64,000 nt of DNA from CAIQPS01 sp963721365 (GTDB lineage Bacteria > Actinomycetota > Thermoleophilia > RBG-16-64-13), in NCBI GenBank assembly GCA_963721365.1, contig CAVRJE010000029.1, forward strand, positions 1-64,000. The letters are read 5' to 3'. A program made the translations under genes and the position numbers. The notes under the pieces are model-generated. The model was given only the letters and a program-made list of their open reading frames with translations, had not been told where the DNA came from and did no database searches. Below are positions 8,312 through 17,282 of the stretch, one piece after another; the first letter of the stretch is position 1, and each line of letters opens with the position of its first letter.

Positions 8312-10291
8312 TTGAGCAGGTTCTTCAAGAGCGCGGCCTTCCCCATTCTCCTCGTCATCCTTCTGGCGTTCTTCGTCCAGAACTTGTTCTATGGTTCGCG
8401 CACGAACGAGAATCTTACGTTCAACGACTTTCAGACGGCAGTCGCGCAGGGGAATGTCGTCATAGATCCTCCTTCGGTCCTCAAGACCAAGGACCTGGTC
8501 GTCGAGGGGACGTTGAAGTCGAACAACAAGAGTTTCGAGGTCGGCTTCACCGAAGGCTACCCCATGGAGCAGTATCTTCTGGATAACAATGTCCCCTTCA
8601 CCACCGACATCCAGAAGAGTTCCGTCTGGGCTTCGCTGTTGACCACCGTCTTGCCGATACTCCTCATGGTCGTCTTCTTCATCTTCCTGATGAACCAGAT
8701 GCAGGGAGGGGGGAGCAAGGTGATGAGCTTCGGCAAGTCGCGGGCCAAGCGGATGGCCGTGGACCAGCCGAAGATCACCTTCAAGGACGTGGCCGGGGTC
8801 GACGAGGCGGTAGAAGAGCTCGAAGAGATCAAGGACTTCCTCGAGAACCCCAAACGGTTCCAGGCCCTGGGTGCCCGCATCCCCAAAGGCGTCCTTCTCT
8901 TTGGCCCTCCGGGCACGGGTAAGACCCTTCTCGCGCGGGCCGTGGCAGGCGAGGCCGGCGTGCCGTTCTTCAGCATCTCCGGTTCGGACTTCGTCGAGAT
9001 GTTCGTGGGCGTCGGCGCGAGCCGGGTGCGCGACCTCTTCGAGCAGGCCAAGCAGAACCAGCCCTGCATCATATTCATCGACGAGATCGACGCCGTCGGG
9101 CGCCATCGTGGCGCCGGCATGGGCGGCGGTCACGACGAGCGCGAACAGACCCTCAACCAGTTGCTCGTGGAGATGGACGGTTTTGAGGCCAACGAGAGCA
9201 TCATCATCATGGCTGCCACCAACCGGCCGGACATCCTCGACCCTGCCCTCCTCCGTCCCGGACGTTTCGACCGTCAGATCGTGGTCGACCGTCCCGACCG
9301 TGAGGGCCGGAAGGCCATACTCGCCGTCCACGCAAAAGGCAAGCCGTTGGCTCCCGGGGTGGTCCTCGACACCCTGGCGGCGCAGACCCCGGGCTTCACC
9401 GGAGCCGACCTGGCCAGCCTCGTCAACGAGGCCGCTCTGCTGACGGCGCGCAAGCGCAAGCGGGTCATCGAGATGGAAGAGCTCGAAGAAGCGGTCCTCA
9501 GGGTCATCGCCGGCCCGGAGAAGAAGTCGCGGCTGCTCTCCGAGGAGGAGAAGCTCATCACCGCCTATCACGAGACCGGGCACGCGCTGGTCGCCCACTA
9601 CCTGCCCAATGCCGACCCGGTGCACAAGATCTCCATCATCAGCCGCGGCCAGGCTCTCGGCTACACCATCACCCTTCCGACCGAAGACAAGTTCATGGTC
9701 AAGAAGAAGGAGATCCTGGACAAGCTGTCGCACATGCTTGCCGGCCGGGTGGCGGAAGAGATCCGCTTCGACGACATCACCACCGGCGCGTCCAACGATC
9801 TGCAGCGGGCTACCGAGACGGCGCGGCGCATGATCACCCAGTACGGCATGAGCGAGAACCTGGGGCCATTGACCTTCGGCCACGACCCAGGCCAACCTTT
9901 CCTCGGGCGCGACTACGGCATGGGTCAGGAGTATTCCGACGAGACGGCCGAGAAGATCGACGCCGAGATCCGCCGCGTGGTGGACGAGGCCTACGATACG
10001 GCCAAGGCTATCCTGAGCGCTCACCGCGAGGAGTTGGACATGATCTCGCTGCTGCTCATCGACAAGGAGACCATCGACCGGGAGCAGTTCGAAGCTCTGG
10101 TGGGCGGTGACGATCCCGAAGCGGTCTTCAAGGCCTTCGATGAGGCGAAGGCGCGCAAAGCGGCCGAGAGCAAGCGCGCCCAGAAGCAGGAGCGGCAGCG
10201 CGAGCGAGAAGGATCGGCGCCAGAAGGCCTGGCCCCCGACGGCCTCGCGCCCGGCGGCGTCACCTCGTTCGCTCCCTACCACGAAGACTAG
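8312..10291 (+). CDS. ftsH: ATP-dependent zinc metalloprotease FtsH
   Basis: A 659-residue membrane AAA protease that degrades misfolded and regulatory membrane proteins. Membrane segments at about residues 8-27 and 105-127 flank a small periplasmic domain. Walker A GPPGTGKT is at 198-205, Walker B IIFIDEID near 253-260, and the second region of homology ends in RPGRFDRQ. The zinc site HETGH is at 420-424, with the third ligand Asp near 496 (GASNDL). The C-terminal tail from about 610 is charged and low complexity, slightly longer than usual. TTG start. Confidence 0.97.
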   Translation: MSRFFKSAAFPILLVILLAFFVQNLFYGSRTNENLTFNDFQTAVAQGNVVIDPPSVLKTKDLVVEGTLKSNNKSFEVGFTEGYPMEQYLLDNNVPFTTDIQKSSVWASLLTTVLPILLMVVFFIFLMNQMQGGGSKVMSFGKSRAKRMAVDQPKITFKDVAGVDEAVEELEEIKDFLENPKRFQALGARIPKGVLLFGPPGTGKTLLARAVAGEAGVPFFSISGSDFVEMFVGVGASRVRDLFEQAKQNQPCIIFIDEIDAVGRHRGAGMGGGHDEREQTLNQLLVEMDGFEANESIIIMAATNRPDILDPALLRPGRFDRQIVVDRPDREGRKAILAVHAKGKPLAPGVVLDTLAAQTPGFTGADLASLVNEAALLTARKRKRVIEMEELEEAVLRVIAGPEKKSRLLSEEEKLITAYHETGHALVAHYLPNADPVHKISIISRGQALGYTITLPTEDKFMVKKKEILDKLSHMLAGRVAEEIRFDDITTGASNDLQRATETARRMITQYGMSENLGPLTFGHDPGQPFLGRDYGMGQEYSDETAEKIDAEIRRVVDEAYDTAKAILSAHREELDMISLLLIDKETIDREQFEALVGGDDPEAVFKAFDEAKARKAAESKRAQKQERQREREGSAPEGLAPDGLAPGGVTSFAPYHED

Positions 10292-10309
10292 GCCCGGGTA
10301 GCCCGCCCG

Positions 10310-10882
10310 GTGGTCGACAAGGCCAAGATCGAGCAGGCCACCCGCCTTCTGCTGGAGGGCATCGGTGAGGACCCGGATCGCGAGGGCCTGCTCGAGACGC
10401 CCCGCCGGGTAGCCGAGCTGTACCAGGAGCTGATCCTCACCGAGCCCAAGGACCTCTCGTCGCTGGTGGTCGCCATCGGCTCCGAAACACATCAGGAGAT
10501 GGTCCTGGTACGCGATATCGCCTTCCACTCGCTGTGCGAGCATCATCTGGTGCCGTTCTTCGGCGTGGCCGACGTCGCGTACATCCCGTCCAAGAACGGC
10601 AGTATCACCGGCTTCTCGAAGATAGTGAGTCTGGTGCGGGTGGCCGCCGCCCGGCTGCAGCTGCAGGAGAGGCTGACGAGCACTATCGCCGACAGCCTGA
10701 CCGAGGCGCTCGACCCGGCAGGCGTCCTCGTCCTGGTGAGGGCCGAGCATCTCTGCATGTCTATGCGGGGTGAACGGGCCCCCGGCTCGCGGGTAGTCAC
10801 CTCGGCGGTCAGGGGCATCTTCCGCACCAACGCGGCCACGCGTGCCGAGGTGCTGGCGCTCATCGAAGCCCCGCATAACTGA
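10310..10882 (+). CDS. folE: GTP cyclohydrolase I
   Basis: First step of folate synthesis, GTP to dihydroneopterin triphosphate. 190 residues, family-typical. Zinc ligands Cys76 and His79 lie in SLCEHHLVPFFG, with the third Cys in AEHLCMSMRG; the GS-TGFSKI core motif is intact. GTG start 18 bases after ftsH. It opens a folate cluster continuing with folP, folB and folK, so the first four steps are encoded together. Confidence 0.97.
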   Translation: MVDKAKIEQATRLLLEGIGEDPDREGLLETPRRVAELYQELILTEPKDLSSLVVAIGSETHQEMVLVRDIAFHSLCEHHLVPFFGVADVAYIPSKNGSITGFSKIVSLVRVAAARLQLQERLTSTIADSLTEALDPAGVLVLVRAEHLCMSMRGERAPGSRVVTSAVRGIFRTNAATRAEVLALIEAPHN

Positions 10883-10897
10883 GAAGAGGCCGGTCCG

Positions 10898-12121
10898 TTG
10901 TCACCGGTCGAAAGCAGTCCCCAAGTCCTGGTGCTGAGAGATCTGGCCGAGGCCCGCGCGGCTCTCGCGCATATCCGGGTCTCGGGCGCCGGCATCGACA
11001 TCATGGAGAAGAAGGCGTTGTTCCGGGTGGTCCGGGTCGCCGGCCTCGACATCCGCGCCGCCAACATACTCAAGCAGGAGATGCTCTCTCGAGGCGGGGA
11101 GGTGGCGACGTCCCGCGAGGTGTACGAACTGCACGGGGGGGCCGCCGACTGCCTCGTCATGGGGACTCTCACCCAGTTCGAGCGTCTCCTGCCCAAGCTC
11201 AAGCAGCAGCCGTTCGGGTTGCGCCGCCTTGCTGAGGCCATCGCGACGGCGCTCCGTAACTACGACGAGCGGGTCCCGGCCGGGCCTCCCGGCCTGGACC
11301 TGGCCGACGCGCCGCTCCTCATGGGCGTGCTCAACGTCACTCCTGACTCGTTCTCCGACGGTGGCAGCCACGCGGGCGCCGGCGAGGCGGTACGGGCGGC
11401 GCTGACGATGGCCGAGGAGGGCGCCGCCCTCATCGACATCGGGGGAGAGTCCACCCGTCCGGGCTCGGACCCGCTGCCCGAGGACGAAGAATGTGCTCGG
11501 GTGCTCCCGGTCGTCGAGGCACTGGCCTCGTCGCTTCCCGGCCGGATATCGGTCGACACCTACAAGGCCGGGGTGGCCGCCAAAGCGCTCGCCGCCGGCG
11601 CGTACATGATTAACGATATCTCGGCTCTGCGCATGGACCCGGAGATGGTCGCCGTCGTCCGCGACGCCGACTGCCCGGTGATACTCATGCACATGCTGGG
11701 CCAGCCCAAGACCATGCAGGTCGCGCCGGCGTACGGCGATGTCGTCGAGGATCTCTACGCGTTCTTCACGGAGCGGCTCGAGTGGGCGGTGGCCAACGGC
11801 CTCAAGGAGCACAATCTGCTCATCGATCCCGGCCTGGGTTTCGGGAAGACGACCGAGCACAACCTCGCGATCCTACGGGGGCTGGAGGCGTTCCGTTCCC
11901 TGGGGCGGCCGATCGTGGTCGGGGCCTCGCGCAAACGGTTTCTTGGAGAGATACTCGGCATCGACAAGGCGGGCGAGCGCGACGACGCGACCGCGGCGAC
12001 GACGGCCCTGGCGGTGTGCTCCGGGGCGCACGTGGTGAGGGTGCACCGGGTGGCGGTGAACCGGGACGCGGCTCAGGTGGCCCGAGCGATACTCGGGAAA
12101 GGCTCGCCGCCCGAGCGGTGA
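10898..12121 (+). CDS. folP: Dihydropteroate synthase with N-terminal extension
   Basis: Condenses 4-aminobenzoate with dihydropterin pyrophosphate. The TIM-barrel enzyme begins near residue 140 (LLMGVLNVTPDSFSDGG) and continues through DIGGESTRPG, ISVDTYKAGVA, LIDPGLGFGKT and GASRKRF. At 407 residues it is about 130 longer than E. coli FolP. The extra N-terminal part (LEFRV-like mixed alpha/beta stretch with FRVVRVAGLD and DCLVMGTLTQFERLL) resembles the extension seen in some Clostridia and actinomycetes; its role is unknown to me. TTG start, 15 bases after folE. Confidence 0.95.
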   Translation: MSPVESSPQVLVLRDLAEARAALAHIRVSGAGIDIMEKKALFRVVRVAGLDIRAANILKQEMLSRGGEVATSREVYELHGGAADCLVMGTLTQFERLLPKLKQQPFGLRRLAEAIATALRNYDERVPAGPPGLDLADAPLLMGVLNVTPDSFSDGGSHAGAGEAVRAALTMAEEGAALIDIGGESTRPGSDPLPEDEECARVLPVVEALASSLPGRISVDTYKAGVAAKALAAGAYMINDISALRMDPEMVAVVRDADCPVILMHMLGQPKTMQVAPAYGDVVEDLYAFFTERLEWAVANGLKEHNLLIDPGLGFGKTTEHNLAILRGLEAFRSLGRPIVVGASRKRFLGEILGIDKAGERDDATAATTALAVCSGAHVVRVHRVAVNRDAAQVARAILGKGSPPER

Positions 12122-12178
12122 CGGCGGCACGCGACGGCCGCCGCAGGCGACCGGCAACAACGGAAACGGGGGGCTGCG

Positions 12179-12547
12179 ATGGACATCTTCATCGAAGGGC
12201 TCGAGGTCTACGGCCACCACGGGGTCACGGACGAGGAGAAGGTGCTTGGCCAGCGCCTGCTATACGACGTCCGCCTGACCATCGATGACTGCCTGGCGGC
12301 CTTCACGGACGACGTGGCCGACACCGTCGACTACACCGAGGTGATGGACGTCATCGTCGACGTCGCCACCACGGAGAGCTACTCCCTACTCGAACGGCTG
12401 GCACAGATGACGGCCGAGGCCATCTTGCGCACGTTTCCGGTCGACGAGGTCTGGGTGCAGGTGACCAAACCGCATCCGCCTGTCGCCGTCGCGCTGGATA
12501 GCGTAGCCGCCGCGGTCGAGCTCGTCCGGGCCGATCTCGAGGGCTGA
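12179..12547 (+). CDS. folB: Dihydroneopterin aldolase
   Basis: 122 residues, normal length. Converts dihydroneopterin to hydroxymethyl-dihydropterin plus glycolaldehyde. The family opening IFIEGLEVYGHHGVTDEEK, the DTVDYTEV segment and a late VTKPHPPV (substrate-binding Glu/Lys region) are all present. ATG start. Its stop codon is in the same frame as the following folK, only one codon before that gene's likely start. Confidence 0.95.
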   Translation: MDIFIEGLEVYGHHGVTDEEKVLGQRLLYDVRLTIDDCLAAFTDDVADTVDYTEVMDVIVDVATTESYSLLERLAQMTAEAILRTFPVDEVWVQVTKPHPPVAVALDSVAAAVELVRADLEG

Positions 12548-12550
12548 GAC

Positions 12551-13084
12551 CTGGCCGCCTCCCGGCGCAGCGCGGCCCGGGCGTTCCTGGGGCTGGGGTC
12601 CAACCTGGGCGACCGTCACGCGATGTTGTGGCAGGCCCGACGGCTGCTCGCGGCGTTGCCCGGGACCTGCCTTGCCGGCGCGTCCAGCCTCTACGTTACA
12701 GCGCCGGTCGGCGGGCCGGAGCAGGACGACTACCTGAACCAGGTGGTCGAGGTGCGGACCGCGCTCTCACCCCGCGAGCTCCTCCTGGCCGTCAATCGGA
12801 TCGAGGCCGAACTCGGCCGGGAACGTCTGGTGAGGTGGGGTCCCAGAAGCGTCGACGTCGATATCCTTTGGTACGATGGGTCTTCGATCGCCGAGGCCGA
12901 CCTGGAAGTGCCGCATCCGCGCCTGGAGGAGAGGCGGTTCGTCCTCGAGCCCCTGGCCGAGCTGGCCCCGGACCTGGTCCTGCCGAGCGGCAGGACGGCA
13001 AAGGAGGCGCTCGCCGGCGTCGGCGGCCAGACGGTGAAGCGCGTACCAGACAAGCCGAGTCCGCCGCAGAGCAGGGGGCCGAAG
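12551..13084 (+). CDS. folK: HPPK (hydroxymethyldihydropterin pyrophosphokinase), no standard start and no stop before nadA
   Basis: Transfers pyrophosphate from ATP to hydroxymethyl-dihydropterin. Motifs FLGLGSNLGDR at the start, then GPRSVDVDILWYDG and EVPHPRLEERRFVLEPLAELAP are typical. The family's first strand begins 12 codons after folB, yet the only in-frame start-like codon before it is CTG 12551, with GAGGG about 9 bases upstream; the first ATG (12623) is too late. The frame runs without a stop into nadA through a short Pro/Ser/Lys linker, so FolK may be fused to NadA or may share its frame by chance or error. Confidence 0.88.
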
Positions 13085-13999
13085 ATGGACCATTCAGCCA
13101 TGCAAGCCGAGATCCGCCGGCTGGCCAAAGAAAAGGGCGCGGTCATCCTCGCGCACAACTACCAGCGGCCCGAAGTGCAGGACGTGGCCGACTTCGTCGG
13201 CGACTCCCTGGGGCTGTCGCGGCAGGCCGCCGCGACCACGGCGAACATGACGGTGTTCTGCGGGGTCCACTTCATGGCCGAGACCGCGGCCATCCTCGCA
13301 CCACAGCGCCCGGTCATCCTTCCCGACGAGGAGGCCGGCTGCCCCATGGCCGACATGGTCGACGTGGAGGGCTTGGAGGAGCTCAAGGCCGAGCATCCGG
13401 GGGCGGTGGTGGTGAGCTACGTGAACACGTCGGCGGCCGTCAAGGCCATCTCCGACATCTGCTGCACCAGCGCCAATGCCGTCAACATCATCCGCTCGGT
13501 GCCGAAGGACAAGGAGATCATCTTCACCCCCGACCGCAACCTCGGTTCCTGGGCGGCCCAGAAGGCCGGGCGCTGGGTGATCGTGTGGCCCGGCTTCTGC
13601 CCCACCCACGGCCTCATCGACGTCGACGACGTGGAGGACGCGAAGGCGGCGCACCCCAACGCCAAGGTGGTCGTCCATCCCGAGTGCGAGCCCGACGTGG
13701 TCGCCCTCGCCGACGCCGTGGAGAGCACGTCGGGCATGATCCGCTTCTGCCGCGAGGACGACGCCGGGGAATACCTCATCGGCACGGAGCTGGGGATGAT
13801 CCACCGGTTGGAGAAGGACGTGCCCGGCAAGAAGTTCTACCCGCTGAGCCAGCTCACCGTCTGCCCCAACATGAAGCTGATCACGCTGGACAAGGTGCTC
13901 AAGGCCCTCCAGACGGAGGGCCCCGTGGTGACCGTGGAAGAGGAGATACGGGTGAAGGCCCTCCGCGCGGTCCAGCGCATGGTCGAGGTCGGCGCGTGA
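13085..13999 (+). CDS. nadA: Quinolinate synthase
   Basis: [4Fe-4S] enzyme that condenses iminoaspartate with dihydroxyacetone phosphate. 304 residues from ATG 13085, which has AGGGGG six bases upstream. Candidate cluster ligands are Cys86 (AGCPMAD), Cys201 (HPECEPD) and the Cys in LTVCPNM near 285. AHNYQRPEVQDVADFVGDSLG and SDICCTSANA are diagnostic. Frame is open upstream into folK. Followed by nadB overlapping in GTGA, so NAD synthesis is encoded as nadA-nadB-nadC. Confidence 0.96.
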   Translation: MDHSAMQAEIRRLAKEKGAVILAHNYQRPEVQDVADFVGDSLGLSRQAAATTANMTVFCGVHFMAETAAILAPQRPVILPDEEAGCPMADMVDVEGLEELKAEHPGAVVVSYVNTSAAVKAISDICCTSANAVNIIRSVPKDKEIIFTPDRNLGSWAAQKAGRWVIVWPGFCPTHGLIDVDDVEDAKAAHPNAKVVVHPECEPDVVALADAVESTSGMIRFCREDDAGEYLIGTELGMIHRLEKDVPGKKFYPLSQLTVCPNMKLITLDKVLKALQTEGPVVTVEEEIRVKALRAVQRMVEVGA

Positions 14000-15636
14000 G
14001 GGCTGCCCCGCTGATCTCCAGGAGTGGTGCCGACCTCCGCTATTCCAGCTACGACGTGCTGGTCATCGGCGGCGGCATCGCCGGCCTCACGGCCGCGGTC
14101 GGCGCCGCGAACCGGTGGCATGTAGGCCTCATCACCAAGGGCGACCTGGACGAGACCGCCACCTTCCTGGCGCAGGGAGGCATCGCGGCAGCGCTGGGCG
14201 ACTACGACTCCCCGGAACTGCACCTCAAGGACACGCTCGAGGCAGGGGTGGGACTGTGCGACCACGACGCGGTGCGGGTGCTGGTCGAAGAGGGGCCCGC
14301 GCGGGTGCAAGAGCTGGAGAAGCTGGGGGCCAAGTTCGACCGCCGGGATGGCAAGCTCATCCTGGCCTCCGAGGGAGCCCATTCCGTCCCCCGCGTGGTG
14401 CGCGCGGGCGGAGATGCGACAGGCAGCGTGGTGGCCAGTGCGCTCGCGGAAGCCATCACCTCGGGTAGCCGGGTGGAGTTGCACGAGAACGAGTTCGTCA
14501 TCGACCTGCTGGTGGACGCCGGGCGCTGCGTGGGCGCCCTGTCCCTGGACGGGGAAGGAGAGCTGACGGTCACCCTTGCCCGGGCGGTAGTGCTTGCCTG
14601 CGGCGGCGCCGGCCAGGTCTTTTCTCATACCACCAACCCGCTGGTAGCCACGGGGGACGGCCAGGCCATGGCCTACCGGGCCGGCGCCGTGATGCGGGAT
14701 ATGGAGTTCATGCAGTTCCACCCCACGGCGCTGTACGGTTCGGAGAACCCCACCCTGCTCCTCACGGAGGCGTTGCGCGGCGAGGGCGCCTACCTCCGCG
14801 ACGACGCGGGGGAGAGGTTCATGGTCGGTTCCCACCCTCGGGCGGAGCTGGCCCCCCGCGACGTGGTGGTGAGGCACATGAAGCGCGTGTTCGACCGAGA
14901 CAACACCGATCACGTCTGGCTGGACGCGCGGCATCTCGACTGCGCGTTCCTTCGGGAGCGCTTCCCCACCGTCTACAACGGCCTCCAGGCGAGGGGATAC
15001 GACCTGTGCACACAGTTGATCCCCATCGCCCCGGCCTCTCACTACTTCATCGGAGGAGCGCTGACCGACACCTGGGGCCGCACCACCATCCCCGGCCTCT
15101 ACGCCTGCGGCGAGACCGCAAGCACCGCGATACACGGGGCGAACCGGCTGGCTTCCAACTCGCTGCTGGAGGGGCTGGTGTTCGGCGACCGTACGGTGCG
15201 GGAGCTGGACCGGTATCTTTCGGTGTCCGACCCGGCGGTCAGGAAGGTCAGGCTGGATCTGGCCGACGAGCCCCGCGAAGGGAACGATCCGGCCGTTGTA
15301 TCCGAGCAGAGGAAAGCTATGGCGCAACTCATGACCGACCTCTGCGGGATCGTCCGCACCAAGGAAGGGCTGGCGAAAGCTGAGGTCGCGCTGGAGGCCA
15401 TCGAGAGTTCGCTGGTCGCCCCGGGACTGACTGTGGGCGAGCTCGAGCTGGTCAACCTTCTCACGGTGGCCCGTCACATCGTTGCGTCCGCCGCCTCGCG
15501 GGAAGAGAGCCGGGGTGTGCACCTGCGTTCCGACTTCCCCGAGCGGGATGACGCGCACTGGAGCCGCCACGTTCTGATCCGGCGCGACCCCGAGACAGGC
15601 GATCCCAAGATCTACACGGAACCAGTGGAGGACTGA
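13996..15636 (+). CDS. nadB: L-aspartate oxidase
   Basis: FAD enzyme that makes iminoaspartate for NadA. 546 residues from GTG 13996, which overlaps the nadA stop by four bases. The FAD dinucleotide motif VLVIGGGIAGLTA is near residue 21, FLAQGGIAAAL near 55, and FHPTALYG, EALRGEGAYLRD and SHYFIGGALTD follow the fumarate-reductase-like fold. C-terminal helical domain complete. Ends one base into nadC. Confidence 0.96.
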   Translation: MRAAPLISRSGADLRYSSYDVLVIGGGIAGLTAAVGAANRWHVGLITKGDLDETATFLAQGGIAAALGDYDSPELHLKDTLEAGVGLCDHDAVRVLVEEGPARVQELEKLGAKFDRRDGKLILASEGAHSVPRVVRAGGDATGSVVASALAEAITSGSRVELHENEFVIDLLVDAGRCVGALSLDGEGELTVTLARAVVLACGGAGQVFSHTTNPLVATGDGQAMAYRAGAVMRDMEFMQFHPTALYGSENPTLLLTEALRGEGAYLRDDAGERFMVGSHPRAELAPRDVVVRHMKRVFDRDNTDHVWLDARHLDCAFLRERFPTVYNGLQARGYDLCTQLIPIAPASHYFIGGALTDTWGRTTIPGLYACGETASTAIHGANRLASNSLLEGLVFGDRTVRELDRYLSVSDPAVRKVRLDLADEPREGNDPAVVSEQRKAMAQLMTDLCGIVRTKEGLAKAEVALEAIESSLVAPGLTVGELELVNLLTVARHIVASAASREESRGVHLRSDFPERDDAHWSRHVLIRRDPETGDPKIYTEPVED

Positions 15637-16484
15637 TGAGCGAGGACGCGGATCTGAGATTGGTCCGGCTGGCGCTGGCCGAAGACCTGGCCGGGTACGG
15701 CGATATCACCTCCGAGTTGACCGTGCCGGCGGACTTGCAGGGGCGCGCCGTGATAACCGCGCGCACCGAGATGGTGGTGTGCGGGCTGGACCTTGCCCGG
15801 ACGGCCATGCGGGAGGTCGACTCCGTGGTGGCGTTCACGCCTCTCGTCGAGGACGGGGCCGAAGTCGGTGACTGGGCGGAGTTGGCCGTGATCGAAGGGC
15901 CGGCGCGCAGCATCCTGACCGCGGAACGGACCATGCTCAATCTCATCAGCCATCTCTCCGGGGTAGCCACACAATCGCGCCGTTTCGCCTGGGCGGTGGC
16001 CGGCACCGGAGCGATCGTGGTGGACACCCGCAAGACCGTCCCCGGGCTGCGGTTGTGGGAGAAGCGGGCGGTGGTGCTTGGCGGCTGCCACAACCACCGT
16101 TTCGGCCTTTTCGACATGGTGCTTGTCAAGAACAACCATCTCGCGGCCGCCGGCGGGGTGAAGGCCGCGATGGACAGGGTGAAGGCGGCGGGGGCGCACT
16201 ACATCAAAGTGGAAGTAGAGGTAGAGAGCGAAGCCGACCTGCGGGAGGCGATCGCCTGCGGCGCCGACATCATCATGCTCGATAACCAGGATCTGGCCTC
16301 TCTGAAACATCTGGTGGGCGTCGCCAGGAGCATCAAGCGCGACGTGGTACTCGAGGCTTCGGGTGGCGTCTCGCTCGACACCGTCAGGGCTATCGCCGAG
16401 ACCGGGGTAGATCTTATTTCCACCAGCGCCCTCACCATGGGCGCTCCACCCGTAGACGTCGGTCTGACGCTGCGGACGGGCTGA
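15636..16484 (+). CDS. nadC: Nicotinate-nucleotide pyrophosphorylase (carboxylating)
   Basis: Converts quinolinate and PRPP to nicotinate mononucleotide. 282 residues, standard length. Motifs: LAEDLAGYGDITSE at the start, ERTMLNLISHLSGVAT, DTRKTVPGLR, GGCHNHRFGLFDMVLVKNNH, then LEASGGVSLDTVRAIAETGVD. ATG overlaps the nadB stop (TGATG). Confidence 0.97.
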   Translation: MSEDADLRLVRLALAEDLAGYGDITSELTVPADLQGRAVITARTEMVVCGLDLARTAMREVDSVVAFTPLVEDGAEVGDWAELAVIEGPARSILTAERTMLNLISHLSGVATQSRRFAWAVAGTGAIVVDTRKTVPGLRLWEKRAVVLGGCHNHRFGLFDMVLVKNNHLAAAGGVKAAMDRVKAAGAHYIKVEVEVESEADLREAIACGADIIMLDNQDLASLKHLVGVARSIKRDVVLEASGGVSLDTVRAIAETGVDLISTSALTMGAPPVDVGLTLRTG

Positions 16485-16512
16485 CCGGCAGGATGAACGA
16501 GGGGGTGGCACG

Positions 16513-17281
16513 ATGCTACTGGCCGTCGATGTAGGGAACACGCAGACCGCGGTAGGGCTTTTCTCCGGCAAAGAACTGGCGGCGAGTTGGCGCTTTGCCA
16601 CCGACGTGCGGAATACCGGCGACGAGATCGCCGCTCTGCTCGACGCGCTACTCAGGCTCGACGGCTTCTCGCGAGAATCGGTGTCGGGTCTCGCCGTCGC
16701 CTCGGTGGTGCCGCGGCTGAGCGGAGAGTACTCCGCCATGGCCGGGGCCAAGTTCGGCCTCGAGGCGCTCGTCATTGGCCCCGGGGTCAAGACAGGTATG
16801 CCGATCCTCACTAACGATCCCCGCCAGGTGGGCCCCGACCTGATCGTCGACGCGGTCGCGGCCTTCGAGGCCTACGGCGGTCCCTGCATCGCGGTGGACT
16901 TCGGGACGGCGACGACGTTCAGCGCCGTTTCGGCCGCCGGTGAGTATCTGGGCCACGCGATCGCCCCAGGCATCGAGATCTCGCTGGACGCGCTCGCCAC
17001 CCGGGCCGCCAGGCTCCTCAAGATCGAGCTGGCCGACCCGGGCTCGGTTATCGGCAAGAACACGGTCCACGCCATGCAGGCGGGGGCGCTTTACGGCTTC
17101 GCCGGCCAGGTGGATGGGGTGGTGTCGCGCATGCGGGTAGAACTCGGAGGATCCGCGGTCACGGTTGCTACCGGCGGCTTGGCTTTCCGTCATCTTCGAT
17201 CATGCGTCCACGCTCGACAAGCTCGACCCGCTGCTGACGCTCAAGGGCCTGGAGATCATCTTCCGCCGGAACCATTCTTAG
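16513..17281 (+). CDS. coaX: Type III pantothenate kinase (frameshift near 3' end)
   Basis: Phosphorylates pantothenate, first step of coenzyme A synthesis. DVGNTQTAVGLF at residues 5-16 and DFGTATTFS are the phosphate-binding motifs of this ASKHA kinase; GPGVKTGMPI and DLIVDAVAAFE are also typical. After TGGLA near 17,180 the frame shifts by one base, after which the expected ending reads IFDHASTLDKLDPLLTLKGL and stops at 17281. The protein is then of normal length. Because this gene is usually essential, the shift is most likely a sequence error. Confidence 0.92.
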
Positions 17282-17282
17282 G

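Noticed and set aside
7955..10876. A 973-codon open frame antisense to hpt, ftsH and folE
   Set aside because: It is the shadow of strongly coding GC-rich genes on the plus strand, and its product has no recognisable domain.
12628..13995. Open frame in the nadB frame running back through folK and nadA
   Set aside because: Arg/Gly/Pro-rich shadow translation; nadB proper starts at GTG 13996.
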